From assembly GCA_028287505.1 (NCBI GenBank), contig JAQBPN010000041.1, forward strand, positions 1 through 63,805: a stretch of DNA of 63,805 nt. Direction: 5' to 3'. The first letter of the stretch is position 1; each line of letters starts with the position of its first letter. A program made the translations under genes and the position numbers. Positions 1-8,608 of the stretch are shown here, piece after piece. The DNA is from Fibrobacterota bacterium. GTDB lineage: Bacteria; Fibrobacterota; Fibrobacteria; UBA11236. The notes under the pieces were generated by a model. It did not search any database and was not told the origin of the DNA. It worked only from the letters and a program-made list of their open reading frames with translations.

Positions 1-151
1 CGCTCAAGGCGCCGCCGACTCCGGCCGCCAGGCTGGACAGGACTACGGTGAGAACCGCCTGGCCGTTGGCCGTGTGATCGGCCTCCACTTCCTCGTACAA
101 TTCCGGATCCAGTTTGACGGCCCGGAATAGCCTATCGTGGTATGCGCTCAT
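1..151 (-). CDS. Yip1-like family membrane protein, N-terminal fragment
   Basis: Reading the minus strand from an ATG at 151 gives an open frame of 50 codons that runs off the window edge, beginning MSAYHDRLFRAVKLDPELYE and continuing EEVEADHTANGQAVLTVVLS. The short amphipathic start followed by an acidic E-E-V-E-A-D stretch and the beginning of a hydrophobic segment is what I recall for bacterial proteins annotated as YIP1 family, which are multi-pass inner-membrane proteins of unknown role. A good ribosome-binding site (GGGAGGA) lies about 8 bases upstream of the ATG. Only the first membrane segment is visible, so the family call rests on the N-terminus alone. Confidence 0.6.
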   Translation of the reverse strand, partial: MSAYHDRLFRAVKLDPELYEEVEADHTANGQAVLTVVLSSLAAGVGGALS

Positions 152-319
152 TTTCCGGTCCTCCCGGGCGACCGTTTCCGCACCGGAAACAGAGGCCTTA
201 GATCGATTAAAGCTAAAATTCTCACGGGGTGGGAGGGAACCAAGATTCGGAAGCGGCGGGTCCGGGGCATGCCAATGGTTTCAATTTCGCAATCGGGATG
301 ACGGCTGCGCGGAGAGTTG

Positions 320-349
320 TTGACATGACCCGTGGAATGGGTTACATTA
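320..349 (+). promoter_or_regulatory. Sigma70-type promoter for tRNA-fMet
   Basis: A perfect -35 box TTGACA (320-325) is followed after 18 bases by TACATT (344-349). The predicted transcription start lies just before the tRNA 5' end at 368. The divergent Yip1-like gene begins 170 bases to the left. No other structure was seen between 152 and 319. Confidence 0.65.
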
Positions 350-367
350 ACCCCACACCAATTTCGG

Positions 368-444
<77 letters not shown>

Positions 445-449
445 ACATT

Positions 450-481
450 AAGGCACCTGGAGCAATCCAGGTGCCTTTTTT
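450..481 (+). terminator. Rho-independent terminator of tRNA-fMet
   Basis: An 11-base-pair perfect stem, AAGGCACCTGG (450-460) with CCAGGTGCCTT (467-477), closes a 6-base loop and runs into six T residues. It starts 6 bases after the tRNA CCA end. Confidence 0.93.
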
Positions 482-523
482 GTTTCCCCCGCGTCTTCGC
501 GAAGAAGCTCGAAAAGGATTTCC

Positions 524-1099
524 GTGATCGAAGCGGCTGAAAAGGGCGGCAACCCAAGAAAGGGATCCTGGCTTCGCAAGCTGCGGTTGCTCTACCTGCG
601 CCAGCATCCCCGCCGCAAGACCATGCATGGAGGCTTCCTCCACCGGCTGCTGGGTGAGCGGCTTTTCGATAAGCGGCTCTGGAAACCGGATCGGAAAACC
701 TTCGCCGCCGGAATGGCAATCGGTCTGTTCGTGGGACTGATGCCCACCTATTGGGTGCAAATCTTCCTGGCCGTGCTGCTCGTCTACCTGTTCCGCGTGA
801 ACATCTCCGCAGCGGTGCTCGGCACCCTGGTGACCAATCCATTCACCACCGTGCCCATAGTCGGCCTGCAGATCAAGGTCGGGACGTGGTTGATTGGACA
901 TACGGATCCGGACAGGGTCGAGCGGTACCACGGGATCATGAAGGTTGTATTCAGCCATGGAAAGCAATATCTGATCGGGAGCCTGGTCACGGCGACGTTC
1001 GCCGCAATCCTCGGATATTTCGCGGTGATGATTTTCTGGCAGGCGGGAACCAAGGTCAAAGCCGTTCGTGAGAAGCGCCGCGGGCACTCCCAGAGCTGA
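524..1099 (+). CDS. DUF2062 domain membrane protein
   Basis: A 191-residue protein starting at GTG 524, with AAGGA about 8 bases upstream. Residues 60-180 form a DUF2062 domain: a basic N-terminal region, a Gly-rich hydrophobic segment (FAAGMAIGLFVGLMPTYWVQ), a second hydrophobic segment, the motif VLGTLVTNPFTTVP, and a C-terminal transmembrane segment near residues 155-175. DUF2062 proteins are small inner-membrane proteins of unknown biochemical role. A downstream in-frame ATG near 622 could be an alternative start, but the basic N-terminus supports the GTG. It is separated from the tRNA by a terminator and from the next gene by 103 bases, so it is probably monocistronic. Confidence 0.85.
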   Translation: MIEAAEKGGNPRKGSWLRKLRLLYLRQHPRRKTMHGGFLHRLLGERLFDKRLWKPDRKTFAAGMAIGLFVGLMPTYWVQIFLAVLLVYLFRVNISAAVLGTLVTNPFTTVPIVGLQIKVGTWLIGHTDPDRVERYHGIMKVVFSHGKQYLIGSLVTATFAAILGYFAVMIFWQAGTKVKAVREKRRGHSQS

Positions 1100-1202
1100 C
1101 CAATTTCCCGCATACGGTTCCGAAATTGACGTCAATCTTGCTCATGCCTGGCGGGCATAGGGATTGCTATTATTCGATCGCGATTGACATCGGAGGAGCT
1201 TT

Positions 1203-1694
1203 ATGGGCTTGTTTACATGGGAATCAGGTTTTTCACCTCGTTTTGTCGGATACGCGATCGTAATTGGTGCGCTCCTGGCCGGTCAAAACATGATTGCCTG
1301 TAACGACTCCAACCCCGTCTCCGAAGTCACGGACCCCAATGCCCAAATCGTAATCGAGTACCCGCGGGGCGGCGAGACTTTTACCGTCGGGGATACCCTT
1401 CGTATCCAATGGAAAACCCAGGGATTGGGCCTCACGGATGTGAACGCGGTGAACATCGAGATCTCTCCGGACAGCGGCAAAACCTGGGCCACCATCCTGG
1501 GAAGGTCCGTTGCCGTGGGAGACCTTGCCTGGGGGAATTACGCCTGGAAAATCCAGGACAGCGTCACCAAGTTGGGCGTTGCCTACAGCCTGGTGGACAA
1601 TTCCAAGCTTCGCCTGAAGATCTCCCAATACAGCACGGCGGACACCAATAAAATCGCGACAATGAAAAAAACCTTTTCCGTCGTCGCCAGGTAG
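1203..1694 (+). CDS. Secreted lipoprotein with one Ig-like (Ser-Thr-rich GPI-anchor type) domain
   Basis: A 163-residue protein. Its signal sequence ends in a lipobox-like NMIAC near residue 33, which predicts lipidation. The mature part (IVIEYPRGGETFTVGDTLRI, then W-K, then I-S-P-D-S-G-K-T-W) matches the beta-sandwich domain often annotated as Ser-Thr-rich GPI-anchored membrane family, common in secreted proteins of Fibrobacterota and related phyla, where it accompanies surface or polysaccharide-binding proteins. A strong ribosome-binding site (GGAGGAG) lies 6 bases before ATG 1203. It is followed 52 bases later by a second lipoprotein on the same strand, so the two may be co-transcribed. 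No enzyme motif is visible. Confidence 0.8.
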   Translation: MGLFTWESGFSPRFVGYAIVIGALLAGQNMIACNDSNPVSEVTDPNAQIVIEYPRGGETFTVGDTLRIQWKTQGLGLTDVNAVNIEISPDSGKTWATILGRSVAVGDLAWGNYAWKIQDSVTKLGVAYSLVDNSKLRLKISQYSTADTNKIATMKKTFSVVAR

Positions 1695-1746
1695 ATACCA
1701 CTCTCCCATGCCTCGAGGGAATAGCAACCACGGGAATGTCCGCCGG

Positions 1747-4554
1747 ATGAAACCGCTCGCAACGATTTGCGCGCTGGCGGCGGCCTGCCTGTTTCCAACC
1801 GGCTGCACCATGGAAAAAGATCCCAGCGGTGGGGGCAATCCATCGCCCGTGCCGGGAATGGTGATTGTCGCCGCGAAGGGCAAGTCCTTCAGGCAAGGTT
1901 CCACCGGACAATTGACGAACTCCGACGAGTCCCCCGTTTTGGAGAACAATTTCAGCTACGACTTCCAGATGGATTCGGCCGAAGCGACCCAGGCGGATTT
2001 CCTGAAACTCATGGGGAGGAATCCGGTTCCGGAATCCAGTCCCTACGGGAAGAGCGCTTCGAACCCGGTTTTCAACGTGAGTTGGTATGATGCCGTCCTC
2101 TTTTGCAACGCCAGAAGCAATGCCGCGGGATTGGACACCGTTTATGCCTATTCGCGCGTCGACCAGTCCGCGGGCGGAAGCGTTTACAACCTGGCCGGGC
2201 TGACGGCGCTGTTGGAGAAGAAGGGGTTCCGGCTTCCCACCGAAGCGGAATGGGAGTTTGCGGCCCAAGCGGGCGGCGCTTCGGATTTCGCATGGGGGGA
2301 GTTGAAGGATTCGGGGCTTGCCAAGGACTATGCCTGGTACGCTGGTAACGCCAATGGTACTACCCATCCCGTGGCCCGCCTGAAGCCGAATGCCTTCGGG
2401 ATCTATGACATGTCGGGCAATGTGATGGAATGGGTCAACGATTGGAAGGGAGCCTATCCCTCCGTCGGCGGCGAAGATTTCGCCGGGGCCCGGGATCCGG
2501 GTCCGCAATTCGACGCTCCGGTCAAAGGCGGGGCGTTCAAATACGGATTGAAGGAGCTCCGTCCCGCCAACCGATCGGCTACCTACACCACCATCCGATC
2601 CGCGACCGCCGAATATGTCGGTTTCCGCTGCGTTCTCGGCGAGATTGTCCATCCGCGCTTTTCCACCCAGGACGGCGGTGTCGCGGAAACGGACGCCGTA
2701 CGCCTGGAAATCGCGCGCTTGCAAAACCTGGTGGGAGGGCGGCCGGCCAAGCTTGTATTCGTGAACGCAACCCAGAGCGAAAGACATCTCGCCTACGTGG
2801 ATTATCGGATTTATCCTCCGCGCGTGGTGGAGTTCGGAGATGTCAAGAATGTGTTTTATCCGGTGATTTCACCCGATGGCGCCTGGGTGGCATTCGGCAC
2901 CGGGCTTGAGGGATCCACCAGCGGCTCCTCGATCTTCGTGCGGCGCCTGGGCGATACCGCCGGCGCCGTCATCGCGTTGGGCCCGGGCTTCATTCCACGC
3001 TGGTGGGTCGACCCCGCAACGCGGGACACCTTTCTGGTCTATACCAGTTCCGCCGCCGACAATTCCCAGGGCCAATGGACCGCCACGCAAACCTTGATGC
3101 GGAAAATCAATGGCGGCCAACCGGGCGAGATCTCCACGCTCACTTCCGACGGCGGTTTCCATGACGGCAGGTCGCAGGACGGGCGTTGGCTGGCCACGGG
3201 TTTCCGCCTGTTGAAAATCCGGGATGGTGAAACCGATACTTCGCGGGTCCTCTTTACGGCGCCACGGAATGGAAAAGCCGACGGGGATACGTCCCAGGTT
3301 TGCAACGTTTCCATGGCTCCCGATTCCACAGGCCGGACCCTTTTCCTGGATTTCGGATACGATACCAAGAGCAAATTGACCGGATCCTTTTACGATATCC
3401 ATCAAATTGCATTCATGGCCGATCCCGATGGGAATGTCTTGCATTGGTTCCAGGCGCCCAAAGAGGAGAAAGGGTGGGAGGATCTTGAATGGAGCAACCA
3501 GGGCGCTTACGCGGTAGCGTCTTCGACCGATGAGGCCGGGCGCCATCGCCGCCTTTATCTGCTCAACCTCCGGGACTCCGTGCACACCTTGCTTGCCAGC
3601 GGAACCTTGCTGTCCACTCCCGGCCTCTGGCTGGGCGGCGTGCCCGACAGCATTCCCACCACGGGCCTGGATTTGGACAGCCTGGGCCATTATAACGACC
3701 CTCCGAATGGCGATGATCAGTCGGTATTTTCAAATCGGATGACCCTTTTCTGGGCGCGGCATGAAAGCCTGGAATTGATTTTCACCGGAAGTTCCCATGG
3801 CTATGACGGTATTGATCCGCATTCCATCACCAAACTGAAATCCTTCAACATGTGCTATCCCTCCAACGGTTGGCTTGGGCAGGAAGAATGGGTTAAAAGC
3901 TATGCGATTACCCAATGCCCCAAGTTGCGGGTAATGGTTATGGAAGTGTTTCCAGGGCTGCTCAACATTCAAAATGCGGACATCAGTTGGTCATCCCGGA
4001 TTGCGAATAACAAAGGCACGCAATATGACATGTCCCATGGTTTTTGGACAACCGGGCTGCCATTTCATTTTGAGAATCTGGTGAGCCAGGCCCCAAATAC
4101 GATTTTGACCTACGTGGATTCCCTTGGATTCTTTCCGCTTCCACCGGGACCGGCCGGCTGGGGCGGGGATACAACGCTCGAATTCCCGGACCCCACATGG
4201 GGTCTGGACAATCAGGAGTATTTGAATAACATGAATCGGATTGAAGCCATGGCTGCTTTTCTCGCGGAACGGAAAATCCACTTGATTTTGCTCAATTTTC
4301 CCACCAATCCCGCTTTCAAAAATACGGAGTTTTACGGGCCCTACGGTCCGCGATCGGAAGTGGCCGTCGAAATCATCAAACGTCTGCGCGACATGGAAAA
4401 AATTTCACCGTTCATCCATTTTTACGATGCCCACAATTTTAATAATCATGATTATACCGATGCGGAGGCTCTTGATCGGGGGCACTTGAGTTCGGCAGGC
4501 GCGGCCAAGCTGACAAGCCGGATCGACAGTCTGGTCAACACCTTCATTCCTTAG
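1747..4554 (+). CDS. TIGR02171-like lipoprotein: formylglycine-enzyme-like domain, beta-propeller, SGNH-like C-terminus
   Basis: A 935-residue protein. I start it at ATG 1747 because that gives a compact lipoprotein signal (MKPLATICALAAACLFPTGC). An upstream in-frame ATG at 1708 would add 13 polar residues. Residues about 35-300 form a sulfatase-modifying-factor/FGE-like domain, with GFRLPTEAEWEFAAQ, then N-P-F-G-I-Y-D-M-S-G-N-V-M-E-W, then a terminal G-F-R-C. Residues 300-640 hold TolB/PD40-like propeller repeats (SPDGAWVAF). The C-terminus (GSSHGYDGIDP ... DRGHLSSAGAAKL) looks like an SGNH-hydrolase fold with a G-S-S nucleophile motif and a D-x-G-H pair. Length, lipidation and domain order fit the Fibrobacter TIGR02171 paralogous family, whose function is unknown. 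FGE-like domains in such proteins are usually non-catalytic binding modules. The gene converges on the minus-strand SGNH protein 9 bases away. Confidence 0.82.
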   Translation: MKPLATICALAAACLFPTGCTMEKDPSGGGNPSPVPGMVIVAAKGKSFRQGSTGQLTNSDESPVLENNFSYDFQMDSAEATQADFLKLMGRNPVPESSPYGKSASNPVFNVSWYDAVLFCNARSNAAGLDTVYAYSRVDQSAGGSVYNLAGLTALLEKKGFRLPTEAEWEFAAQAGGASDFAWGELKDSGLAKDYAWYAGNANGTTHPVARLKPNAFGIYDMSGNVMEWVNDWKGAYPSVGGEDFAGARDPGPQFDAPVKGGAFKYGLKELRPANRSATYTTIRSATAEYVGFRCVLGEIVHPRFSTQDGGVAETDAVRLEIARLQNLVGGRPAKLVFVNATQSERHLAYVDYRIYPPRVVEFGDVKNVFYPVISPDGAWVAFGTGLEGSTSGSSIFVRRLGDTAGAVIALGPGFIPRWWVDPATRDTFLVYTSSAADNSQGQWTATQTLMRKINGGQPGEISTLTSDGGFHDGRSQDGRWLATGFRLLKIRDGETDTSRVLFTAPRNGKADGDTSQVCNVSMAPDSTGRTLFLDFGYDTKSKLTGSFYDIHQIAFMADPDGNVLHWFQAPKEEKGWEDLEWSNQGAYAVASSTDEAGRHRRLYLLNLRDSVHTLLASGTLLSTPGLWLGGVPDSIPTTGLDLDSLGHYNDPPNGDDQSVFSNRMTLFWARHESLELIFTGSSHGYDGIDPHSITKLKSFNMCYPSNGWLGQEEWVKSYAITQCPKLRVMVMEVFPGLLNIQNADISWSSRIANNKGTQYDMSHGFWTTGLPFHFENLVSQAPNTILTYVDSLGFFPLPPGPAGWGGDTTLEFPDPTWGLDNQEYLNNMNRIEAMAAFLAERKIHLILLNFPTNPAFKNTEFYGPYGPRSEVAVEIIKRLRDMEKISPFIHFYDAHNFNNHDYTDAEALDRGHLSSAGAAKLTSRIDSLVNTFIP

Positions 4555-4563
4555 ACGCGGGCT

Positions 4564-6675
4564 TCAGTGGGAGGCGGGCATGCCGCCCAGGGCCTTGCTC
4601 AATGCCGCCCGGACTTCCGGAAGATTCGGCTCGATGGAAAGGGCCCTGGCGTATAGGTTGATGGCCTCGGGAACGTTTCCTTTGGCTTCGGCGATGCGGG
4701 CAAGACCCAGCATGGCGCGCGTGTCGCGGGGGTTGCCCTGCAAGGCCTGGCGGAACCCGTTTTCCGCTTCATCTGCGTTTCCGGAAAGGAGCAAGGCGTC
4801 GCTCAGCGCGGTGCGCAGATCCGCGCGTCCCGGGAATTGGTTCAGGGCTTCCCGCAGGTGGGGGATGGCCTCCGCGGGCCGTCCCAGGGCAATCTGCAGC
4901 AATCCCAGCTTGGCGTGCGCCTCGGCATCGGTGGGATCCCTTTCCACCACGCTCGCGAATTCCGCCGCCGCTTCCTCTCTCGAACCCTTGCGGAGCAAGG
5001 CTTCGGCCAGGTAATGGTGGGACATGGGGTTGCTCGGATCCAGGCGCACGGCCCGCCGGTAATGGGGGATGGCTTCGGCTTCCTTGCCTTCCCTTTCGCG
5101 CGCCGCCCCGACGAAGAGCGAGCTCCAGATGGCTTCCAGGCCCTGGGAATCCGTGGCCAGGGCGCGCTCCGCGATGCGGGCGGCATCCTCATGCTTGCCC
5201 GCCCAGTTGACCACCTTCGCCAGGTTGTGGAGGCCTTCGCCCAACTCCTTCGAGCCCATCTTCGCCATCACTTTTTCCGCCGTCGCCGCGACAGCGGGGT
5301 TGGTCTTCGCCGAATTCTCGTCCCAGCCCGGGCCGGTCTTGGCCATGCCCAATGCGGACATCTTGCCGATGATGGCCAGGGCCATCAGCCGGTAGTCGTC
5401 GATGGAAAGATGCACGTGGTCGACGAAGTCCGGTTCGCCCAACACATTATTGCCCGCCTCCTGGACGGTTTTCCTTTCCAGGATCGCGCCCCAGTCCAGG
5501 GCCTGGGCCGAGTTTGCCTTGGCCGTTTCCAGCACGATGGAACGCATGGGGGTCAATGCCCGCAAGGGACAGATATCCTCGTCCAGGGCTCTTTGGAACA
5601 GGGTCTTGGCGCGGGGGAAATCCCCGGCGGCATAGGCCGCCTTTCCGCCCTGGTATAGCAGGCCGGCATTGCGCCCGTCCAGGTTGAAGATGGAATCGTA
5701 AATGGCCGCCGCTTCCACGGGCTTGGCCGCCAGGCTGTCGGTCCGGCTTTCCCAGGCCGCGATTTTCGCGCTTTCCTCTCCCGTGAGGCCGGCCCGGGGC
5801 TCGCTCTTGAACGGGGAGCAGTCTTTTTCGTTGCCCGGCGTGGTCAGGAAAATAACTTCCGCTCCCACCGAATGGGCCAGCCTGGCCATGCGCGCCAGGG
5901 AGGCGCCGTAATGCTCCAGGATGTGCTGGCGCAGGGAATCGTCGCGGGTGTAGGAAGTGGGCCCGATGGTCTTGGCCAGAACATCGTCCACTTCTCCCGC
6001 CATGTTGAAGGCTGCTTTGGCGGAAGCCGATCCCGCGGGCGCTTCCTTTTCCGGAACGGATTTGCGCATCAGCCTGCGCAGGGCGGAATAGGTCCGGGTA
6101 TGATCCAGAAAAGAGCTCAGCTCCCGCACCGCCACCGGGATATCGGCGGTGCTGCGATAGGTGCGTTCTTCCAGGAACTCGTTGTGGCCGCTGTACACCA
6201 GAAACAAATCAGGTTTGTATTGGATCAACTCCGCGATCAGCATGGCCTCGCGATAGCTGGCGTAGCTGATGCCGCCGGCGTTGATGACCTCCCACTGCTT
6301 CCCGGGATCGGCCTTGGGAAGCAGCTCCCGCAGCCATCCGCTGAAGGAAACCGGATCCCGCCACGGATGTCCATAGGCGGTGGATCCTCCCACGCTGAAG
6401 ATCCGGAAGGTGCCGGGAGCCTTTGCGACGGGGAAGCTTTGGAGATTGAAGTGGGTCAGCTTGGCGGGATTGGTGACCATGCGCTTCTCGCCGCTTTCGG
6501 TCTTGGTCTCCACGAAAAGGGGCTGGGTGGAGGCGAAGCCCACGTAGGGGTCTTCAGTGAGGGAAAGCGGCCGCACTCCGGCCAAGTACAAGACGCCTTC
6601 GCACAGGGAGAATGCGACCAGGGGGGAGACCACCGCCAGTGAGAGTTTGGCCCATATGGAAACGCTCGACGCCAT
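4564..6675 (-). CDS. SGNH/GDSL hydrolase-like protein with C-terminal TPR repeats
   Basis: A 703-residue protein with an N-terminal signal anchor (residues 8-32). Residues 90-430 form an SGNH-hydrolase domain: block I has V-G-G-S-T-A-Y-G with Ser98, block III has Y-S-G-H-N-E with Asn165, and the last block has F-V-D-H-V-H-L-S, which supplies the Asp-His pair. Residues 460-700 are at least six TPR repeats (for example A-I-P-H-Y-R-R-A-V-R-L-D-P and A-E-A-H-A-K-L-G-L-L). Similar SGNH-TPR proteins in other phyla are envelope proteins of unknown substrate, and de-esterification of a surface glycan is a common guess. It overlaps no neighbour but ends only 9 bases from the convergent TIGR02171-like gene, which also ends in an SGNH-like domain. 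Confidence 0.85.
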   Translation of the reverse strand: MASSVSIWAKLSLAVVSPLVAFSLCEGVLYLAGVRPLSLTEDPYVGFASTQPLFVETKTESGEKRMVTNPAKLTHFNLQSFPVAKAPGTFRIFSVGGSTAYGHPWRDPVSFSGWLRELLPKADPGKQWEVINAGGISYASYREAMLIAELIQYKPDLFLVYSGHNEFLEERTYRSTADIPVAVRELSSFLDHTRTYSALRRLMRKSVPEKEAPAGSASAKAAFNMAGEVDDVLAKTIGPTSYTRDDSLRQHILEHYGASLARMARLAHSVGAEVIFLTTPGNEKDCSPFKSEPRAGLTGEESAKIAAWESRTDSLAAKPVEAAAIYDSIFNLDGRNAGLLYQGGKAAYAAGDFPRAKTLFQRALDEDICPLRALTPMRSIVLETAKANSAQALDWGAILERKTVQEAGNNVLGEPDFVDHVHLSIDDYRLMALAIIGKMSALGMAKTGPGWDENSAKTNPAVAATAEKVMAKMGSKELGEGLHNLAKVVNWAGKHEDAARIAERALATDSQGLEAIWSSLFVGAAREREGKEAEAIPHYRRAVRLDPSNPMSHHYLAEALLRKGSREEAAAEFASVVERDPTDAEAHAKLGLLQIALGRPAEAIPHLREALNQFPGRADLRTALSDALLLSGNADEAENGFRQALQGNPRDTRAMLGLARIAEAKGNVPEAINLYARALSIEPNLPEVRAALSKALGGMPASH

Positions 6676-6783
6676 GCTGGCAGGTTAAAATGGCAAATAG
6701 AGGGTCTTCGGTCAATTCGGGTTGACTTTTCCCTGGTGAAAAGTTGTTTCTAAGGGTTCCCTGAAAACGGAGAGAATCGCGCA

Positions 6784-7029
6784 ATGGAAACAAACGCTCC
6801 CGATCATCTCTCCAAGAGGTGCGCCAAATGCCTGGCGGCCATGCCCAACCCGGATTGGATTGTGAACAAGGATATGGCTTACTGCAGCGACTGCGCCGCG
6901 CTCTTGCATCTGGGGGAAAGCAAGGAGAGCCGCATGTTCAACGACATGCAGGACAAGGAACCGGAAAGGCCCCCGGATGGGGTCCCGCTCCCGATCCCGG
7001 AGGACCTGGACCTGGAAGGGATCGGTTAA
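6784..7029 (+). CDS. Small CxxC-CxxC zinc-ribbon-like protein
   Basis: An 81-residue protein with two CxxC pairs (KRCAKCLAAMPNPDW near residue 13 and Y-C-S-D-C near residue 34), spaced as in a minimal zinc ribbon, followed by an acidic, proline-rich tail. No enzymatic domain is visible, and I do not recognise a named family. The start is ATG 6784 with GGAG about 12 bases upstream. It is divergent from the SGNH-TPR gene and lies 45 bases before rfbC on the same strand. Codon use and GC resemble the neighbours, so I take it as a real small gene. Confidence 0.65.
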   Translation: METNAPDHLSKRCAKCLAAMPNPDWIVNKDMAYCSDCAALLHLGESKESRMFNDMQDKEPERPPDGVPLPIPEDLDLEGIG

Positions 7030-7074
7030 TCGGCGGCTCGGGCGGATTCCCCTGATTAGTTACATTTCCGTCCC

Positions 7075-7626
7075 ATGGAAGCGACGAAAACACCGTTGGA
7101 TGGCTTATTGATTCTCCGCCCCCGCCTGTTCAAGGACGATCGCGGGTGGTTCCTGGAGAGCTACAACCGGAACACCTTTCAGGCCGCCGGGATCGCGGAA
7201 ACCTTCATCCAGGACAACCATAGCGCCTCCGTCCGAGGCACCCTGCGCGGATTGCACTTCCAGACCCATCCCGGGCAGGCGAAACTCATCCGCTGCACCG
7301 CCGGGAAAATCTGGGACGTGGCCGTGGATATCCGTCCTTCATCGGCGACTTTTGGCCGGCATTTCGGCATGGAACTGACTCCCGAAGGCGCCCTGCAGAT
7401 GTTCATTCCCGTGGGCTTCGCCCATGGATTCCTGGTCCTCTCGGACTTCGCGGAAGTCCAGTACAAATGCTCCAACGTGTATAACGCGTCCACGGAATCC
7501 GGCATCCAATGGGACGATCCCGACCTGGCGGTGGCCTGGCCCTTGGGCCCGGAGCTGCCGGTGATTTCCGAACGGGACAAGAAGAACCAGTCCTTCGCGG
7601 AATTCCGCCGGAAGATCCTGGCCTGA
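7075..7626 (+). CDS. rfbC: dTDP-4-dehydrorhamnose 3,5-epimerase
   Basis: A 183-residue cupin enzyme of normal family length. It inverts C3 and C5 of dTDP-4-keto-6-deoxyglucose in dTDP-L-rhamnose synthesis for lipopolysaccharide or other surface glycans. Visible signatures are F-x-D-D-R-G-W-F-x-E near residue 20, the catalytic His61 in GTLRGLHFQ, the Asp pair in D-V-A-V-D-I-R (81-85), the cupin segment IPVGFAHGFLVLSD, and the general-acid Tyr in QYKCSNVYN near 130. The other rml genes (rfbA, rfbB, rfbD) are not in the window, so the pathway must be completed elsewhere. No strong ribosome-binding site is seen before ATG 7075. Confidence 0.93.
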   Translation: MEATKTPLDGLLILRPRLFKDDRGWFLESYNRNTFQAAGIAETFIQDNHSASVRGTLRGLHFQTHPGQAKLIRCTAGKIWDVAVDIRPSSATFGRHFGMELTPEGALQMFIPVGFAHGFLVLSDFAEVQYKCSNVYNASTESGIQWDDPDLAVAWPLGPELPVISERDKKNQSFAEFRRKILA

Positions 7627-7633
7627 TAGGCGG

Positions 7634-8494
7634 TTACGCCGTTTCCAGCTCCAACCCGTCATAGGCCACGCGGATCTCCGCCGGCAGGCCGCTTTCGGTT
7701 TCTTCATGTTCCAGCTCATGGGTGAGATGGATGAGATACGTGCGCTTGGCCCGGATCCGTTTGGCATAGGCCACAGCTTGATCCAGGGACAGATGGGTGG
7801 AGTGCGGCTTCTTGCGCAGGCAATCCAGGACCAGCACGTCCAACCCCCCGAGAAGGGCCAGGGTGGACTCGGGAATGACCGTGACATCGGTGATGAATGC
7901 GAAATCGTTCACGCGGTATCCCAGGATGGGTTCGGGCCCATGCATGACGGGCAGGGGCGTGATGCGCCATCCGCCCTGCTGAAACGCCCCGGTTACCTCC
8001 CGCAAATCGTATTGGGGCGTGCCGCCCCCGTATTCCTTGGGCGGATTGAATGCATAGGCGAACCGCGAGCGGATTTCCTTCAGCGTCCGCGCGTCCGAAT
8101 AAATCGGAATCGCCTTGCCGGAGGTCTGCGAGAAAATGCGCAAGTCATCCAGGCCGGAAACGTGGTCGGAATGACCGTGGGTGAGCATGACGAAGTCCAC
8201 GTGCTTGAGGCCGTAAGCCAGGGCGGCGGTGCGGAACTCGCTCGATACGTCTATCACGGCGGATTGGCCCCGGCCCGTCCGGGATTCCGGGGCCGGGGGC
8301 GCGCCGGCGGCGGCCGTAGGCAAGGGATGTTCTCCTCCGGAGAGATCCCGGCCCGGAGGCTCCGGGCCGTCATGCAGCCAGACACCGATGCGGTTGCGGC
8401 GGTTTTTGGGATTTGCCGAGACGCACACCGCGCAGGTGCACCCGATCACGGGCACTCCGTGCGATGTTCCCGTGCCCAAGAAAGTGATACGCAT
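7634..8494 (-). CDS. Metallo-beta-lactamase-fold hydrolase, PhnP-like
   Basis: A 286-residue protein of the PhnP/phosphoribosyl cyclic-phosphodiesterase-like branch. The start MRITFLGTGTSHGVPVIGC, followed by C-x-C-x-x-C, is the typical N-terminus with a structural-zinc Cys cluster. The catalytic metal motif T-H-G-H-S-D-H occupies residues 105-111, and later ligands are in P-V-M-H-G, F-I-T-D-V and a final H-L-T-H-E. An unusual Pro/Gly/Ala-rich insertion of about 35 residues (43-77) interrupts the region before S-A-V-I-D-V. The substrate is not predictable. The gene converges on rfbC with 7 bases between stop codons. An AT-rich stretch lies directly upstream of ATG 8494. Confidence 0.85.
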   Translation of the reverse strand: MRITFLGTGTSHGVPVIGCTCAVCVSANPKNRRNRIGVWLHDGPEPPGRDLSGGEHPLPTAAAGAPPAPESRTGRGQSAVIDVSSEFRTAALAYGLKHVDFVMLTHGHSDHVSGLDDLRIFSQTSGKAIPIYSDARTLKEIRSRFAYAFNPPKEYGGGTPQYDLREVTGAFQQGGWRITPLPVMHGPEPILGYRVNDFAFITDVTVIPESTLALLGGLDVLVLDCLRKKPHSTHLSLDQAVAYAKRIRAKRTYLIHLTHELEHEETESGLPAEIRVAYDGLELETA

Positions 8495-8608
8495 TCATTG
8501 AAAATATAATTCCCCGCGGACCCCGGGTGCCCGCAATCACAGTCACGTTGCAACTGCGGGTTTAAACTTCTCCGCGCTGGGACCGGATCGGTCCCTAAGG
8601 AGGATGAA

